A stretch of 64,000 bases of DNA from Mesostigma viride (GCA_009746045.1 RPFO01000392.1:984627-1048626), one strand, 5' to 3'. Shown: positions 34,301 through 64,000, counted from the first letter of the stretch. A program made the numbers and translations. The notes: generated by a model not told the origin, from the letters alone.

Positions 34301-37300
34301 TGGTATTCCCTGATCCTCATGCCACCCTTCCCCCCCCCCCCCCCCTCAACCCAGCCCCCCCCCCCCCCCCCCGACCCCATGCCATCAGTGGTGGCATGGA
34401 TATGGCATCCCATGGCGTGTGCTTACTTTTCACTATGCATGCATGCGGCCAGGGCGTGCCGGCGCAGATGTTTGGGCAGACGCATGGCCAACAAGGCCAT
34501 GAACGTGCTCTAACCAAGTTTGTTGCCATGGCGCAACTTTACTGTTGCGCCGCAAGCCACAGCACTGCCTTGGCATAACGAAGCAAATGTATTCGAGTTT
34601 TGCCAGCGCTTGTCATCCCACGTTCCTGCTGACCCCTTCGGCTGACACGGCTGGGGCCTGGTTGGGCTGGGCTGGGCTGGTTGGGCTGGGGGCTGGGCCG
34701 GGTGCATCTTCCACAGCTTGTTGCCAGAGGAGGACCCATCCAAGGCGATGCACTTTGGCACGTGTGCGGTGGTGGGGAGCGGAGGCATCCTGCTATCCAA
34801 GGTACGGCAGCATTGCCTCTCATTTGTAGGGATCTGGGAGCAGCTGGCACAGCGACAGTACTTGGTGCCAATGTGGCAGAAGGCAGCAGTGTCCGTGGCA
34901 TGCGGACAGGGCTTGGGAGTGTGCCCTGCCTGCCCCTCTGGCTTGGTATGGTTTGCGATGTGGTGACCGAGGGGTGTGGCGTGTGTGGGCCGCAACCAGC
35001 GCATCCGCAGACTATGCTGGTGATGTCACCCCTCCTTTGGCACTAGCACACGCCACACACCGTGCTGCGCGTGCTCGCCCCTTTCGCATCTGTAACGCGT
35101 CACGTTCCCGTCCTCCTCACGCACCCACCGCACGCCCCACGCTTGCCGGTGCGATGCGTGCCCTCTCATGCGTGCCCTCATGTGGGTCGCATGCGGGTCG
35201 CAGGAGACTTGCATCGTCCTTCCCCCATCCCCCCCTTGCGTTTTTGTAGGGTAGGGTATGCACACGACCGCAGTGCGTGTGAGGGGCCTTACCCCACCAC
35301 ACTTGCACGCCCACCCACCCACGTGCACGTACGCGACTCGCCACCCGATCATTCCCATTTATTGGCAAGCTGCAAGGGCATGCGACAACACGGTGGGGGG
35401 GGGAACGGGCGCATGCCAACCCCGCACGCGCGGGGGGCCCCAACGTGGGGGCCATGTGCCATGAGGGCGCGGTGGTGGTGTGTGCGTGGGGTGGGCACCG
35501 CGGCCACATGTGCAGGGGGGCAGGGGATGGTGGGTGGCGTGCACAATGCGGCTGTATTGTTAGCAGGGGGGTGTGCTACGCGAAACCGGCGGCCCCGACA
35601 GCAACGAGCACGGGGCAGTGCACGCATCGCCCGTGGGTGGATGGGTGGTTTGGGGTGGGGCCCGGCAGGGCGGACATGTGCGCATCAGTGTGGGGGTGAG
35701 ATGGGGTTGGCACCGATGGCTGGCTGCGCTGCGTCCTCCTTGCGCGCGTGCCCGGCGCCTCTCATCTCTTCGCGCACATCTCCTTGCTGGCTGCGTGGCG
35801 TCGCGCAGAAGTTTGGCCGCGAGATCTCCTCCCACGACGCCGTCATCCGCTTCAACGCGGCTCCCATCAAGGTGGGCTTTCTCTCCAATTGTTGGCGCCT
35901 ACCCTCGGTCCCTCTCTCCTGTCCGTCTCCCATGGTGCGGTGCCCCACCATCGAGTGTGATGGCTCAAGCTCTGGCGTGCCGTGGGCATGTTTTGGATCT
36001 AGGACATGATCTAGGACATGATCTAGGCTGGTTGTCTCCTTGATGTTTTGGATCTAGGGCATGTAGGAGATTTAGGGGGGTTAGGCAATGCAGAGGATGT
36101 AGGAGACTGAGGATATTTAGATTGAGTAGTAGATTTACTAGAATCACTAGATTTAGTAGATTTGGGATGTTTGGGATGTTTGGGATGTTTGGGATGTTTG
36201 GGATGTTTGGGATGTTTGGGATGTTTGGGATGTTTGGGATGTTTGGGATGTTTGGGATGTTTGGGATGTTTGGGATGTTTGGGATGTTTGGGATGTTTGG
36301 GATGTTTGTGTTGTTTGTCAGTGTAGTTGTGCGCGTGCAAGTGGCCGCGGTGTTCATGCTGACAGGTGGTCTGGCGCTTGCGTCGTTCACTGCTCTCAGT
36401 GGGGACTGGTAAGGAGGGCAATCCCAGCGTGGGGCATACATCTGCTGATGCCTGGTGGGCCCACCACCGTGCACAACAGGATGGGGTATTCGTCACTTTG
36501 CGTACTGGTAGTTGCCTACTGGTAGTGGGGTCTCTGCGATGTCTCGTAAGTGGATTAATGTCATGAGCACATCGGCTTGAGCGGCTTGTGACCATGATCA
36601 CATCTCGTTGCATCTCAAGTGCCCATCAGGCACGCCTGCCTTGTGCGTTCGTGGGTACAATACACCGCACATCATGTTCACGTCATCTGGCCCTGTTTGT
36701 GCCTGTGCGTCGAGTCCGCCTCACCAATCGACCACCCGCCGGCCAGGGCTATGAAGAGTTTGTCGGCAACAAGACTACGGTGCGGCTCGTCAACCGGAAA
36801 AGTAAGCACCTTGTGACCTACGGGTCTGCCCGCAGGACCGTTGCACATCCAGAAAAATTCCTTCCACATTTAACTCCCATTCTGCTAGCTGTCACTGTCC
36901 CCCTGGTGCCAGGGCGTCGCGTCCTGTGATTCTACCCCATCCATGCATTTATCAGACCTATGCCTCAGAAATCAGGGGGGGGGGGACATGCCCCCCTGTT
37001 TTGGTACTTGAGCGCGCACCTCTTTTTGCCGTCCAGCGCCATCCGTCACCAGCCAAAGTGAAAAATGGCTGAGCGCACACCTTGGAGAAAATGGGTCCGT
37101 CAGGGCGAAACGGAGTGCACGCTAGATATGTGACACGTGACACTATACGCCAGGGGAGGTTGTCGGGACAGTCAGGACTTGTAACTGACGCCGTCTATCT
37201 CACTCCCAGTTGCGCCACGTGTCGTATAATTTATGTCCCGTATAGTTACCGTAGTACGTCTATGTGCAGTAATACGTCCACCAGTACCTCACTCCTGGAT

Positions 37301-40300
37301 GTAAGCCAAAGCGCTGGACCAGTATATATCAGGGTTGGGCGTAAAGGGGGTCAGGGAGTTGACGTAACGTAAACACGTAAAATGGAAAAAAGGGTGACGT
37401 AAAATGTAAAATCGACGTAAAGGTTTAGGTGCGTAACGTAAAGACGTAACGTAACGTAAAAACGTAAAACCGCACAAAAGCTCATGCAAAAGCTCATGAT
37501 TTTCCACCATTTCCATGGCAAAAAACTAAATACTAGACACTGCTGTCCGTGCACCAACTGGCGCCGCGCCGAGGCGGCGCCATTAGGCCTACAGGAGCTC
37601 ACTAGAGCCCTGACCAGCCCCTTCACCTTGCAACTATCTGCCGACATTCACACACGGGTTTACGTTACGTTTTTACGCGTAAAATGTCGTTGAAAGGCAA
37701 CGCAAAGGACGACGTACGTAAAGGCATTACCTGCCCATTTTCGCCACATAAAGGCGTAACGTAAAACACACGTAATAACGTCAACGTAATTCCGTGTTCA
37801 CGTAACGTACACCCTTTTACGCCCAACCCTGGTATATATGTATCTCTAGTCTCACGGTGAGCGTGCACCTTTCCTGAAAACCAGGCGCCGGGTGTGTTTG
37901 TCGAGCGCACTCCGGTTCTGTCTTCCTTGCTCGGTCTCCAGAAATTCAATTTGAGCGCACTCCGTTTTTATAATTCTGGCGCTGGGGAGATTTCGGAGCT
38001 CGCTCCACGTCTGACAGAGCCCCGCCAGACCTAACTTGGAGTGGGCTCTTTAGCTGAGATGCCCCCCCCCCTCAAAAATCCCTCCTTGTGTTTTGTCCTA
38101 GTTATGGTTGCGTCCACGGCGGGTCGAGCCCTGGGCAAGTGAGTCGCGCCACTTGCCTTCGCGGGTGAAGTATCCGCATAGAAAAGTACCTCATCTGGTT
38201 CTCCGTGGCATGCCTTCAGTGCATGTTCACGCACTTACTTTTCGGCGGCTCGAGCAGGCTGTTTGCTACCTGTGGTATTGAGGCAGGGATCGACTTGACA
38301 GCATGATCGCGAGCCGACGCCCTACCAAGTAGTATCTGCTTACCGATTCATGCTGGGTACTGGCGTACTTATGTCGCAGCACCTGGTTGTTGCTTGTCAC
38401 ACGGAGGAAGTAGTGATATGGATCGCCGTCGATCCTGTCTCCACCCTGCGGCTCTCACCCCACGTCGTTCTCTCGCCACCTGTTTCCTCGCAGACATCGG
38501 GTTCCGCGAGAGCGACGACGAGGTCGTGCTGCAGCACGTCACGCTGGCGTCCACATTGGCCCAGTTCCTCGCGCTGCTCAAGTCCCAGCCAGACGTGCGC
38601 ACGTACATGGTCGACCCTGCCTTCTACCGCCACGTGAGTGCCGCGCCTGCGGTTGTTTTGCTTGTCAACTAGGTTGCTTGACACGTGGCATCGCAACACA
38701 CCTGACGTGTGCACAAACACACACAGCGGTTAGCCCATCTGCCAGTGGGCTTACGATTGCTGAATGTAGGAGGCACCAGGGAAGGCACAACCTGGCCTTT
38801 CCTGCCAGGCTGGACTGGGCCGGATGTGCGGGTCTATGATGTGCTACCCATGAATGAAGCTTATGCCTTTTCTTGCGCCGAGCCAAAGGCGGCATAATCA
38901 GCTTCTACTGTAACTGGCCTCCGGAGGTGCTGCGTGGGACCGTGGGACGTATGCACTCGCTCCATCTGATCACGTGCTTTGAATTGATGAATCCATACGG
39001 CTGGCCGGTTGTCTTCATGCGTGGCCCTGCACGCTTGCTTGTCCGGCACGCCCCATGCACTGCAGGCGATCACCAGAGACAACCCCCAGCCCACCAGCGG
39101 CTACCTGGGCCTGCTGGCCGCGCTCCAGCTGTGTGACCGCGTGGACGTCTACGGCTTCGTCCGCCACTGGCAGGGGTACGGCGCCACGCGTCACACGACC
39201 ACACTATGGGATATGTGTTGATTAATTAATTAGGAACATATGTGTTGATGTGGGATATGTGTTGATGGGATATGTGTTGATTAATTAATTAATTACTTAA
39301 TTAGGAACATATGTGTTGATGGGATATGTGTTGATGGGATATGTATTCTTACAGCTGCTGTTGTTAATGCTGCCGCCACCACTCGTTGTCTCATAGGTGC
39401 AATCCTGCCGCCTGTATCGCTCATCGCTTGGCTGCCTGTCCCCTGCCGCGTCTCCTGCCATGATTGTGCCTCCCCAGCTGGGTCCCGTATCATTACTACA
39501 ACGACGAGGAGCCGGACAAACACCAGGCGGTGCGCGACAAGGCAGAGCTTCCTGCGCTGGAGCGGTTGCTGGGGGAGAACAAGGGGCGGATGCGCACTGC
39601 GCATGCGTGCGGGATGAGTGAGTGGGGCGAGCAGACGCATGCGTGCTGTGTGGGTGCGCGGGGTAATTGGACACATGCGTGCAGGACGAGCGGGGTGATT
39701 TGGCACAAGCCTGCATGATGAGTGAGTGGGGCTAGCAGGGCCATGGCAGCTGCCACGGCAGGGATATGTGTTGATCGTGCCAGGCATATCGTTGATGTTG
39801 GCTGCCTGCTGCATGGCATTGGGCACGTACATAGAGGCTTGGTTCAGTGCAGGTTGTAGTGAGAATACTTTACACACCCGCGAATGCATCCGCGATATCC
39901 ACCTCAATGCCCGTGTAGTGGTTGGGAAGCATTTTGTTTGTATACAGGTGTGGGTGTCAAGGCCAGGTGTCAACACTACAAGGCACACCGTGTCAGATGC
40001 CTCAAAATGCAGAAAGGCAGGGTGCAATGTGTTGTGTCAATGACAATGCCGACGATTGCATGTTACAACCACGTGAGCTTAGGCTGCGTTGCTATTGCTC
40101 TTTCTAGCTGTACTTTTGCTTCGGAAGTTTTTTTTAGTTTCGCTGTGTCCTGCTCTGGAATTCAACTGGAAAATGTGTGTGGGCAGCTGAGCGAGGAAAC
40201 AGGGCAGGCTACCTGATCTGCGTTGCATTCACGTTTGCAAACTATGTGGTTAAACCATCCTGCCGTCGAGCAGCGTGACACGCGTGGCTTGAGTTTAGGC

Positions 40301-42117
40301 CAACCAACCATGGGATGTTGTTATCAACCAGTGTGAGCAGAGTGGTTTGACCCTGTGTGTGAACCCTGTGCGTGTGTAAACTTTCTTCAATTTTGTTTCA
40401 TGTATGTGTGTGTGCGCATGCAGCGGCCGACTGTGAAGGGTGCTCTGCCGCTGCCAGGTAGGGCCAACGGGACTCCACGTGTCGGAGACCAGACATGCTC
40501 TCACTCTGGCATGGTGCACATGATTAGTTGGAACAGCAAGTTGAACTGCTGGGGTGCTAGCTGTTTGGGATGAGCCGTTGGATCGCTAGTTGTTTGGGAT
40601 GAACCGTTGGGGTGGTAGCTATTTGGGATGAGCCGTTGGATCGCTAGTTGTCTAGGATGAACCGTTGGGGTGCTAGCTATTTGGGATGAGCCGTTGGATC
40701 GCTAGTTGTTTGGGATGAACCGTTGGGGTGCCAGCTATTTGGGATGAGCCGTTGGATCGCTAGTTGTTTGGGATGAACGGTTGGGGTGCTAGCTATCGGG
40801 GATGGGCTAGTTGTTTGGGAGGAACCGTTGGGGTGCTAGCTATTTGGGATGAGCCGTTGGATTGCTAGTTGTTTGGGATGAACGGTTGGGGTGCTAGCTA
40901 TCGGGGATGCCGCACGGCCGAACGTGTACGTCACCATGTGCACCACATGGCATTTGATCCTGCGACAACATGGGAGCGTATGTGCTGATGGCACCCTAAT
41001 GCTGGCACCCGCGGAAATTGTGTGGCTGGCAATATGTCCGTGGTGTTCCCTCCGCTAGCCTTCGTCAACACGTGCGGTGCCAGTGTGTGCCAGTAAAGCC
41101 TAATGTTATGGCTGTACTGTAATCTGACCTTCGGAAGACTTAGCATATCTCACCAGATGGGAATGGATACATCCAAGGCACCACAAGTACCTGGTCTGAC
41201 CGTTTACCTTGTCAACCAATCGCAGTGGCGGTCTGGCCGCATGGAACTCAGATAGTTCATGCTAGGGAAGTCACGGGCTGTTGGGCCACTGGGGCTTGAT
41301 GCACCCATGCAGCTCTGCATGAGCCCATGGTGCGTGGTTGTTTCCCAACGTAGTTTATCTGCATCCTGCTTAGGCACTTGTGTGGCTTGATGAGCATCTT
41401 CAACATCATGGGTTGCCAGCGTGCATGAACCTGCCTGTCTCGGTTGTGTTGATGGTTGATTGTCTAGCAAGCTCGCTGTCCTGTTCAACGCCCGCTATCC
41501 AACTAGCTACGGTGCACAGTTATTCCTTCCTCTGTAGCTGACTACATTGGCCATTCTTGTCAACATTAAGTCAGGCGCTGCACCGCACTCATGCCACCTG
41601 CAACCCACCGCGTGTCTTCACCCTGTGTTGCAGGTGCGAGCCCAAGGTGCCCTTCCCGGTTGCCCGCCACGGCTTCTGCCTCGTCAAGGGATCCGGGTGC
41701 TTCCTTCGCTGCCCCGACCATGGGGAGGGGGGGCAGCTACCCGATGCGGCGGCCGATGCGAGGGGGATCGCTATGAATGGGGCCCCGCCGGATTCCTCAT
41801 CGGCATTCAGTTGCCGCGAGACAGGGCCTGTGGGGTATTGCACCGAGGCGGTGGCTGGACAACAACAACAGCCGCAAGTGGCGGGGGATGGTTGCATCGG
41901 TGTCACGCTGAGCAGCGCAGACCAGTCAGCGGCGAGCAAGGCCGAGGAGGAGGCGAGGGAGAAGGAGTCGGCCACTGGGTTTGGCCGGCCGCACCGGAGA
42001 CGGGGGGATGGGGCCGCACGTGCCGCCAGCAAAGCAGAGGAGTCTGGGGCTGGCACTGGGACGGACGTAGGAGTCTTAGGGGGGCGCCGGCGCGGAGGAT
42101 CCAAGCACCCAGGCTGA
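31327..42117 (+). CDS. GT29 sialyltransferase-like type II membrane glycosyltransferase (9 exons)
   Basis: Exons: 31327-31638, 32388-34042, 34717-34801, 35809-35871, 36747-36801, 38494-38633, 39066-39175, 39478-39606, 41634-42117; 1010 residues, phases close. The N-terminus is basic with a hydrophobic helix (AAILVGIVFLVVIQVVAYA, about residues 55-73), a signal anchor for the Golgi. A ~560-residue Gly/Ala/Ser/Thr-rich stem follows. The catalytic part has sialylmotif L spread over exons 3-5 (CAVVGSGGILL, DAVIRFNAAP, GYEEFVGNKTTVR), motif S in exon 7 (NPQPTSGYLGLLAALQLCD, VDVYGF), motif III (HYY) and a His/Glu-containing VS-like region in exon 8. This family moves a CMP-activated nonulosonic acid (Neu5Ac or Kdo-like) to a glycan. 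In algae and plants the donor may be Kdo or Dha, so activity is not assured. The exon 8 donor (GTGCGG) was chosen for phase; the C-tail after motif VS is poorly conserved. Confidence 0.92.
36163..36308 (+). repeat. GGGATGTTT nonamer repeat, about 16 copies, GT29 intron 4
   Basis: Pure 9-bp units, read as Phe-Gly-Met on one strand and Pro-Asn-Ile or Pro-Lys-His on the other. Being a multiple of three it gives open frames that are not genes. Confidence 0.97.
37330..37831. mobile_element. 502-bp hAT-like non-autonomous element in GT29 intron 5
   Basis: TIR CAGGGTTGGGCGTAAA at 37330-37345, with its complement closing the element at 37831 (16 bp perfect, similarity continuing with small gaps), and an exact 8-bp target duplication GTATATAT (37322-37329 and 37832-37839). 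The subterminal regions are packed with ACGTAA / CGTAAA motifs. It shares the AGGGTTGGG end with the element at 25,981, but the inner sequence differs, so it is a second hAT-type family. No transposase. Confidence 0.9.
39597..39735 (+). repeat. Diverged tandem copies of exon end plus 5' splice site, GT29 intron 8
   Basis: The exon 8 end and donor (GCGCATGC|GTGCGGGATGAG) is followed by three diverged echoes: ACGCATGCGTGCTGTG (about 39,637), ACACATGCGTGCAGGACGAG (about 39,671) and GCACAAGCCTGCATGATGAG (about 39,702), each ~33 bp apart. GAGTGGGGC also recurs. Confidence 0.75.
40555..40905 (+). repeat. Minisatellite with ~58-bp compound unit, GT29 intron 8
   Basis: Alternating half-units TTGGGATGAGCCGTTGGATCG / GCTAGTTG and TGGGATGAACCGTTGGGGTG / CTAGCTAT, about six copies. 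The array lies within the intron between exon 8 and exon 9. Confidence 0.9.
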
Positions 42118-42401
42118 GGGTGACGGGTTTACAAGGGGAGGGTATGCTAGATCCTTTTCCATTAACCTTGGAGGCTTCCCTGGTGCGATAGTTGACAAGA
42201 GAGAGAGGACTTAGGCTAGACTTACCTTAACATTGGCTTGCTACACGGGTAGCTGACTGGTCTAGGGACAGGTTGGAGCTAGGGACACCTTGGTGGCTTC
42301 TAGCTGGTCCGAATAATGAATTCTGAACTACCATGCGCACCGACCTGATTGCAAGTGTGACAGGCTGGCCTCCTTATTTAGACCTGTGCTTGTGGGAGCA
42401 A

Positions 42402-42455
42402 TCCGTGACTCCCCAACGGGGGCACGAGGCTAATTAATTAATTAATTAATTTTGG
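42402..42455 (+). repeat. Retroposon family A 3' terminus, copy 3
   Basis: CCGTGACTCCCCAACGGG hairpin with one G-for-A change in the 3' arm, followed by GAGGC and (TTAA)n. Only the last ~50 bp match the longer copies at 9,780 and 53,838. Confidence 0.7.
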
Positions 42456-42645
42456 GAGCAATGGGAAGGCGATGGGAGCTGCACAACTTGTATCATGGCG
42501 CCGGCGCCAGAGCCGGACACCTCTTGGGCTTTGATCATTGCATACGGATGCCTCTGGGGAGGATGTCACCTGCATGCATGTTCTGCCCAAGCTTATCGAT
42601 CAATTGCGTACAAGTTGGCATGGCCCCATCTATTGACAAACATCA

Positions 42646-43074
42646 AGGAGACAACCAGCGCAGGCCAGAAATCGATCTATTGACAAACATTGCAAAATTC
42701 AGAACTCGGATGACTACCGGCGTATGCTTCTCATGCATTTGAATTTTACACTGGCACAATGGCAATATTATGTTTGTCTACCTCGGTAATTTCCAAAACT
42801 CTACAATTGCCTGTGTCCACGTGTACATGCATGTGAAGTCATGCACTATACTGCCACTTGATGCGCAGCTAGTGTGCAATGACCTTCCCCCTTTACCTAG
42901 TGCGTGCAAAAAAACTGCACATACACTAGTCATAGCCGCTAGATGCAATCATGGAGGCCTGGCTAATTCTCGTGGCATATGCGTGTTTGATGGGACCTGC
43001 AAGGAGCAGGGCGTGTGCTCACTGCTCGGCCCTTCCTATCAAGGAGACAACCAGCGCAGACCAGAAATCGGCCG
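42646..43074 (+). repeat. Pair of 36-bp dispersed repeats
   Basis: ATCAAGGAGACAACCAGCGC then AGRCCAGAAATCG occurs at 42,646-42,682 and 43,037-43,073. The core CAAGGAGACAACCAG appears inverted at about 9,887 (inside family A copy 1) and 36,028, so it belongs to the same dispersed family. Confidence 0.6.
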
Positions 43075-45108
43075 GAGAATCCGGACCATGGTAGCTCGAG
43101 CCTGCCGTTATCTTGTCGGCGAAGCTCGGCCCTTCCTATGGCGTTGAGCTCCATGCTCACTCGAGCAGGCAACCACCTTACCCTGACCACAGCACGCTTG
43201 GATAGTGGAAGGGACTGGGAAACTTAAGGGCTACGTCGGGACTTCTACCGTGCTCCTTGTACTCAGATCTCAGCCAGATGAGTACATCACAGAACCAGCA
43301 TAGGTGACATGTCGGTAGTCACATGACCGCTTGACGGAGAGTGTCAAGCGTACGGTGATCGATAACATAGCCGCGATGTAAGCGACCTATATCATCTGTA
43401 TAGCAAGAAATCCGTGGCTGCCCAAGCCTGCAGGCTTTCCTAATGTACACCGCTAACTATGATTACACATGAGGTACCCTGTGCTGGTGTACCATACGCA
43501 TATGCCTACTAGACAACGTGCATGTGGCAGGCACCCTCATATAGTCACACCTATCATGCTTACGTCTCGCTGGAAAAATTCACCGAGGCAGCCCTTGACC
43601 GCCTGCGCAAGGGGATCCCCTCTCGCCAGTTGCCTGATAACTTTCTGCACATATACAAGGAGATACCATCCAGAAAACTGCCCCGATAGTGAAATAGTTT
43701 GGTACCATAACGGATTCGAACACAGGGGTGGTTATAATAAAGATACCTGCCATGTACGGCAACTACAACTACGTTTTGTGTTTTTCCAGGTTCCGGCTTG
43801 CGTCTCAACGTCTCGGAACGAGGGATGAAATTGTCCTTGGAGACTCATAATGAAAATTTTCGAGACGTCGAGGGCTTCTAAGTTCTAGTGTAGAGGTTCA
43901 TAAATGAATAAAATGATAGACGTGACTTACAAAGGAATAATAATGGTTCTCGAACGACGCCGAGAATTCACCCTGGAACATCTGTACCGGAGTCTTTCTG
44001 CTGCCCGTTGGCACGCCGAAGTCTGGGGCTCTTGCCGCTGGGCACCGTAAGGCCCGCGCCGTTACGCGGCCAGTTACGCACTCTAGAGTACATAGTACAC
44101 CCTCCGCATTGGTAGTTTTACTAAATAATTATGAGGCTGGGCGCCGGCCAGCTGCAAACGATAAATAAAACAAAAGAATTTTAATTAACTAATTCCCGAG
44201 TGTACTGACCTGTAGTTTTTGAAGCTACCAAACAAATAAAGAAAGTGTAAATAAATAATTTGACTGCCAAGAGCGCTTCTTTTGCGGTAAAAAACAAAGA
44301 AATATTAAATCTCTGGCTGAAAAATGTGCTTTTACTAGCCGTAAGAGCAGTGCATCCGGCTGGGTTATACAAAACAAACAAAGAATTATTAAATTTCGCA
44401 GCCGGTTTAACGGTTGTTCGGTAACCAAACAAACAAACTAATAATTAATTAATTGGGCGGACACAGTACCACTTTCAACCAATAAAACGCTAATGTCTAA
44501 TTCCGAAGGGCCTTTTGGCTGAACTGAATTAAAACTACCAATGCGGGGGGTGTATCTCACGCCTGTCTCACGCACGGAAACCAGGTCGCGCCTCGCGGAC
44601 CCAACCCGTCCATCGTTATGCTGGCGTCCCGTAGCCCGTAAAATTCAAATCGGACGAAAGCAGTGGTTGGCAATTCCAGGCAAATTCATCATTACTAGAA
44701 ATTAACTGAGCTGGGCACCGCAAGGACTGCAAGCTTGAGCCATGCCGATTTGCACCGCAAGGACTGCGAGCTTGAGCCATGCCGATTGGCAAACGGTTAT
44801 ATTTATCGCCCCCGTCAGTGAAACGGTGCATGATTCCAGGAGTCTATCCATTAAGACCGCGGCGATGGACCACCCGTTTCTAGAACTAGCCATGTTCTAA
44901 GAGTTCTGTCCTAGATGGCTGTGAGGCGACATGACCACCTCCAGGCGTGTGATGTTGCAGTCTGTTAAAGCCGGATAGGTATATGATTTATAATTGGTAT
45001 AATATCTTAATAGTGTACCTGCGGTACTTACTCGTGTTCCGATTATCCCGAAAATGAGGCTTGCGGGCAGTCTCAACAAACGTTGCTGACGACACCGTCC
45101 TGGCGAAA

Positions 45109-62917
<17,809 letters not shown>

Positions 62918-62939
<22 letters not shown>

Positions 62940-63690
62940 GTGAGGCGGGGGGCAGGTTACCAATATTTTCAAGGATGGGGCGGAAGAGTGAGGTGAGGAG
63001 GGGGGCAGGGTACCAATATCTTCAAGGATGGGGCTGAAGAGTGAGGTGAGGAGGGGGGCAGGTTACCAATATCTTCAAGGATGGGGCTGAAGAGTGAGGT
63101 GAGGAGGGGGGCAGGTTACCAATATCTTCAAGGATGGGGCTGGAGAGTGAGGTGAGGAGGGGGGCAGGTTACCAATATTTTCAAGGATGGGGCTGAAGGG
63201 TGAGGTGAGGAGGGGGCAGGTTACCAATATTTTCAAGGATGGGGCGGAAGAGTGAGGTGAGGAGGGGGGCAGGTTACCAATATCTTCAAGGATGGGGCTG
63301 GAGAGTGAGGTGAGGAGGGGGGCAGGTTACCAATATTTTCAAGGATGGGGCTGAAGGGTGAGGTGAGGAGGGGGGCAGGTTACCAATATTTTCAAGGATG
63401 GGGCTGAAGAGTGAGGTGAGGCGGGGGGCAGGTTACCAATATTTTCAAGGATGGGGCGGAAGAGTGAGGTGAGGAGGGGGGCAGGTTACCAATATCTTCA
63501 AGGATGGGGCTGGAGAGTGAGGTGAGGAGGGGGGCAGGTTACCAATATCTTCAAGGATGGGGCTGAAGAGTGAGGTGAGGAGGGGGGCAGGTTACCAATA
63601 TCTTCAAGGATGGGGCGGAAGAGTGAGGTGAGGAGGGGGGCAGGGTACCAATATCTTCAAGGATGGGGCTGAAGAGTGAGGTGAGGAGGG
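62918..63690 (+). repeat. 53-bp minisatellite derived from exon 15 end and donor, about 14 copies
   Basis: The exon 15 end with donor (GCTGGAGAGTGAG|GTGAGGCGGGGG) is followed by units GGGGCTGAAGAGTGAG, GTGAGGAGGGGGGCAGG, TTACCAATATCTTCAAGGAT. Several units read GGGCTGGAGAGTGAGGTGAG, identical to the exon junction over 14-16 bp. All copies keep GAG|GTGAGG, a strong donor consensus. Confidence 0.95.
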
Positions 63691-64000
63691 GCAGGGTATG
63701 ACCCGTTCAAGGAAGGGGCGGGATCCTGAGGTGACGGGGGAGAGGATGGAGAGTGACATGACCGGTTGTGGGTTGGGATATTAAAGTGAGGTGGGGGAAG
63801 ATAGCTGGAGAGTGAAGCGGGGTAGGAGCAGACGGAGGGTGAGGCAACAAGGCGGGGCTGGAGACGAGGCAATGGAGCGGGGCAGGCCAGTGAGGTAAGG
63901 GAGTGGGGCATGATTTTGGATGCTGGTCAGGTCCGGATCTCTGCGGTTGACATGCCCACCTCCGCTGCCCCCGCGGCCCACCTCCCCTGCCTCTGCGGTT
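63691..64000 (+). other. Right edge, CEP90-like intron 15, possible next exon
   Basis: G/A-rich decayed repeat continuing to about 63,900. GCTGGTCAG at about 63,922-63,930 is a possible acceptor, followed by a phase-0 open stretch (VRISAVDMPTSAAP) to the window end. There is too little sequence to accept it as exon 16. Confidence 0.3.

Larger units (their letters stand above)
42118..45108. other. Intergenic region between GT29 and CEP90-like genes
   Basis: No convincing gene. It holds a family A hairpin end (42,405-42,425), a pair of 36-bp dispersed repeats (42,646 and 43,037), A/T-rich sequence with TTAATTAA tails (about 44,160-44,460), and a 41-bp tandem duplication (about 44,709-44,790, CACCGCAAGGACTGC..GAGCTTGAGCCATGCCGATT). 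The open frames here are short and without motifs. Confidence 0.6.

Noticed and set aside
35062-36043. 315-codon and 156-codon plus-strand frames around the GT29 exon at 35,809
   Set aside because: Only the 21 codons 35,809-35,871 match the sialylmotif; the rest is low-complexity intron with good splice sites at both ends of the exon.
63922-64000. Exon 16 of the CEP90-like gene
   Set aside because: An acceptor-like CAG and an open phase-0 stretch exist, but the sequence does not resemble the family and the window ends; left as possible only.

Overview
This is eukaryotic nuclear DNA with spliceosomal introns, about 50-60% of it repeats and introns. A plastid-type enoyl-ACP reductase with a transit-peptide-like N-terminus, a centriole/cilium protein (CEP90/PIBF1 type) and a GT29 sialyltransferase-like enzyme point to a flagellated photosynthetic protist. 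A repeat-rich prasinophyte-type green alga (Pyramimonadales-like) is my best guess; a haptophyte or other alga is not excluded. Two CCCTAAA units near 61,635 fit a plant-type telomere motif.

Layout. 1-7,335: a Ty1/copia LTR retrotransposon, cut by the left edge and split by a 1.9-kb TTAA-flanked insertion. 7,336-11,136: gene-poor, with a tRNA-like SINE with target-site duplication, 3' ends of two retroposon families and a GA-rich tract. 11,137-18,867 (-): an eight-exon PX-domain gene ending in a membrane anchor. 20,422-21,849 (+): a two-exon zinc deacetylase of the histone-deacetylase family. 22,405-23,335: stacked LINE-like 3' ends. 23,727-30,420 (-): eleven-exon plastid enoyl-ACP reductase, with a 706-bp hAT-like element in one intron. 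31,327-42,117 (+): nine-exon GT29 gene with a 502-bp hAT-like element in an intron. 45,109-62,939 (+): fifteen exons of the CEP90/PIBF1 homologue, running off the right edge. The gene models were assembled by hand from splice sites, reading phase and family motifs. All exon phases close, and the four complete models give 1274, 374, 386 and 1010 residues.

The genes have no common pathway: fatty-acid synthesis in the plastid, Golgi glycosylation, basal-body assembly, lipid-membrane binding and deacetylation. Two pairs are divergent (PX/HDAC; ENR/GT29) and one convergent (HDAC/ENR).

The most unusual signal is in the introns. At least eight introns, in three different genes, carry diverged tandem copies of the end of the upstream exon together with its 5' splice site. 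In several cases these have grown into minisatellites. One further intron shows the mirror case, with copies of the 3' splice site. I know of no named process that explains this. The window also holds two hAT-like elements with perfect 16-bp terminal inverted repeats and 8-bp target duplications, and a retroposon family with a conserved 3' hairpin followed by a TTAA-rich tail.
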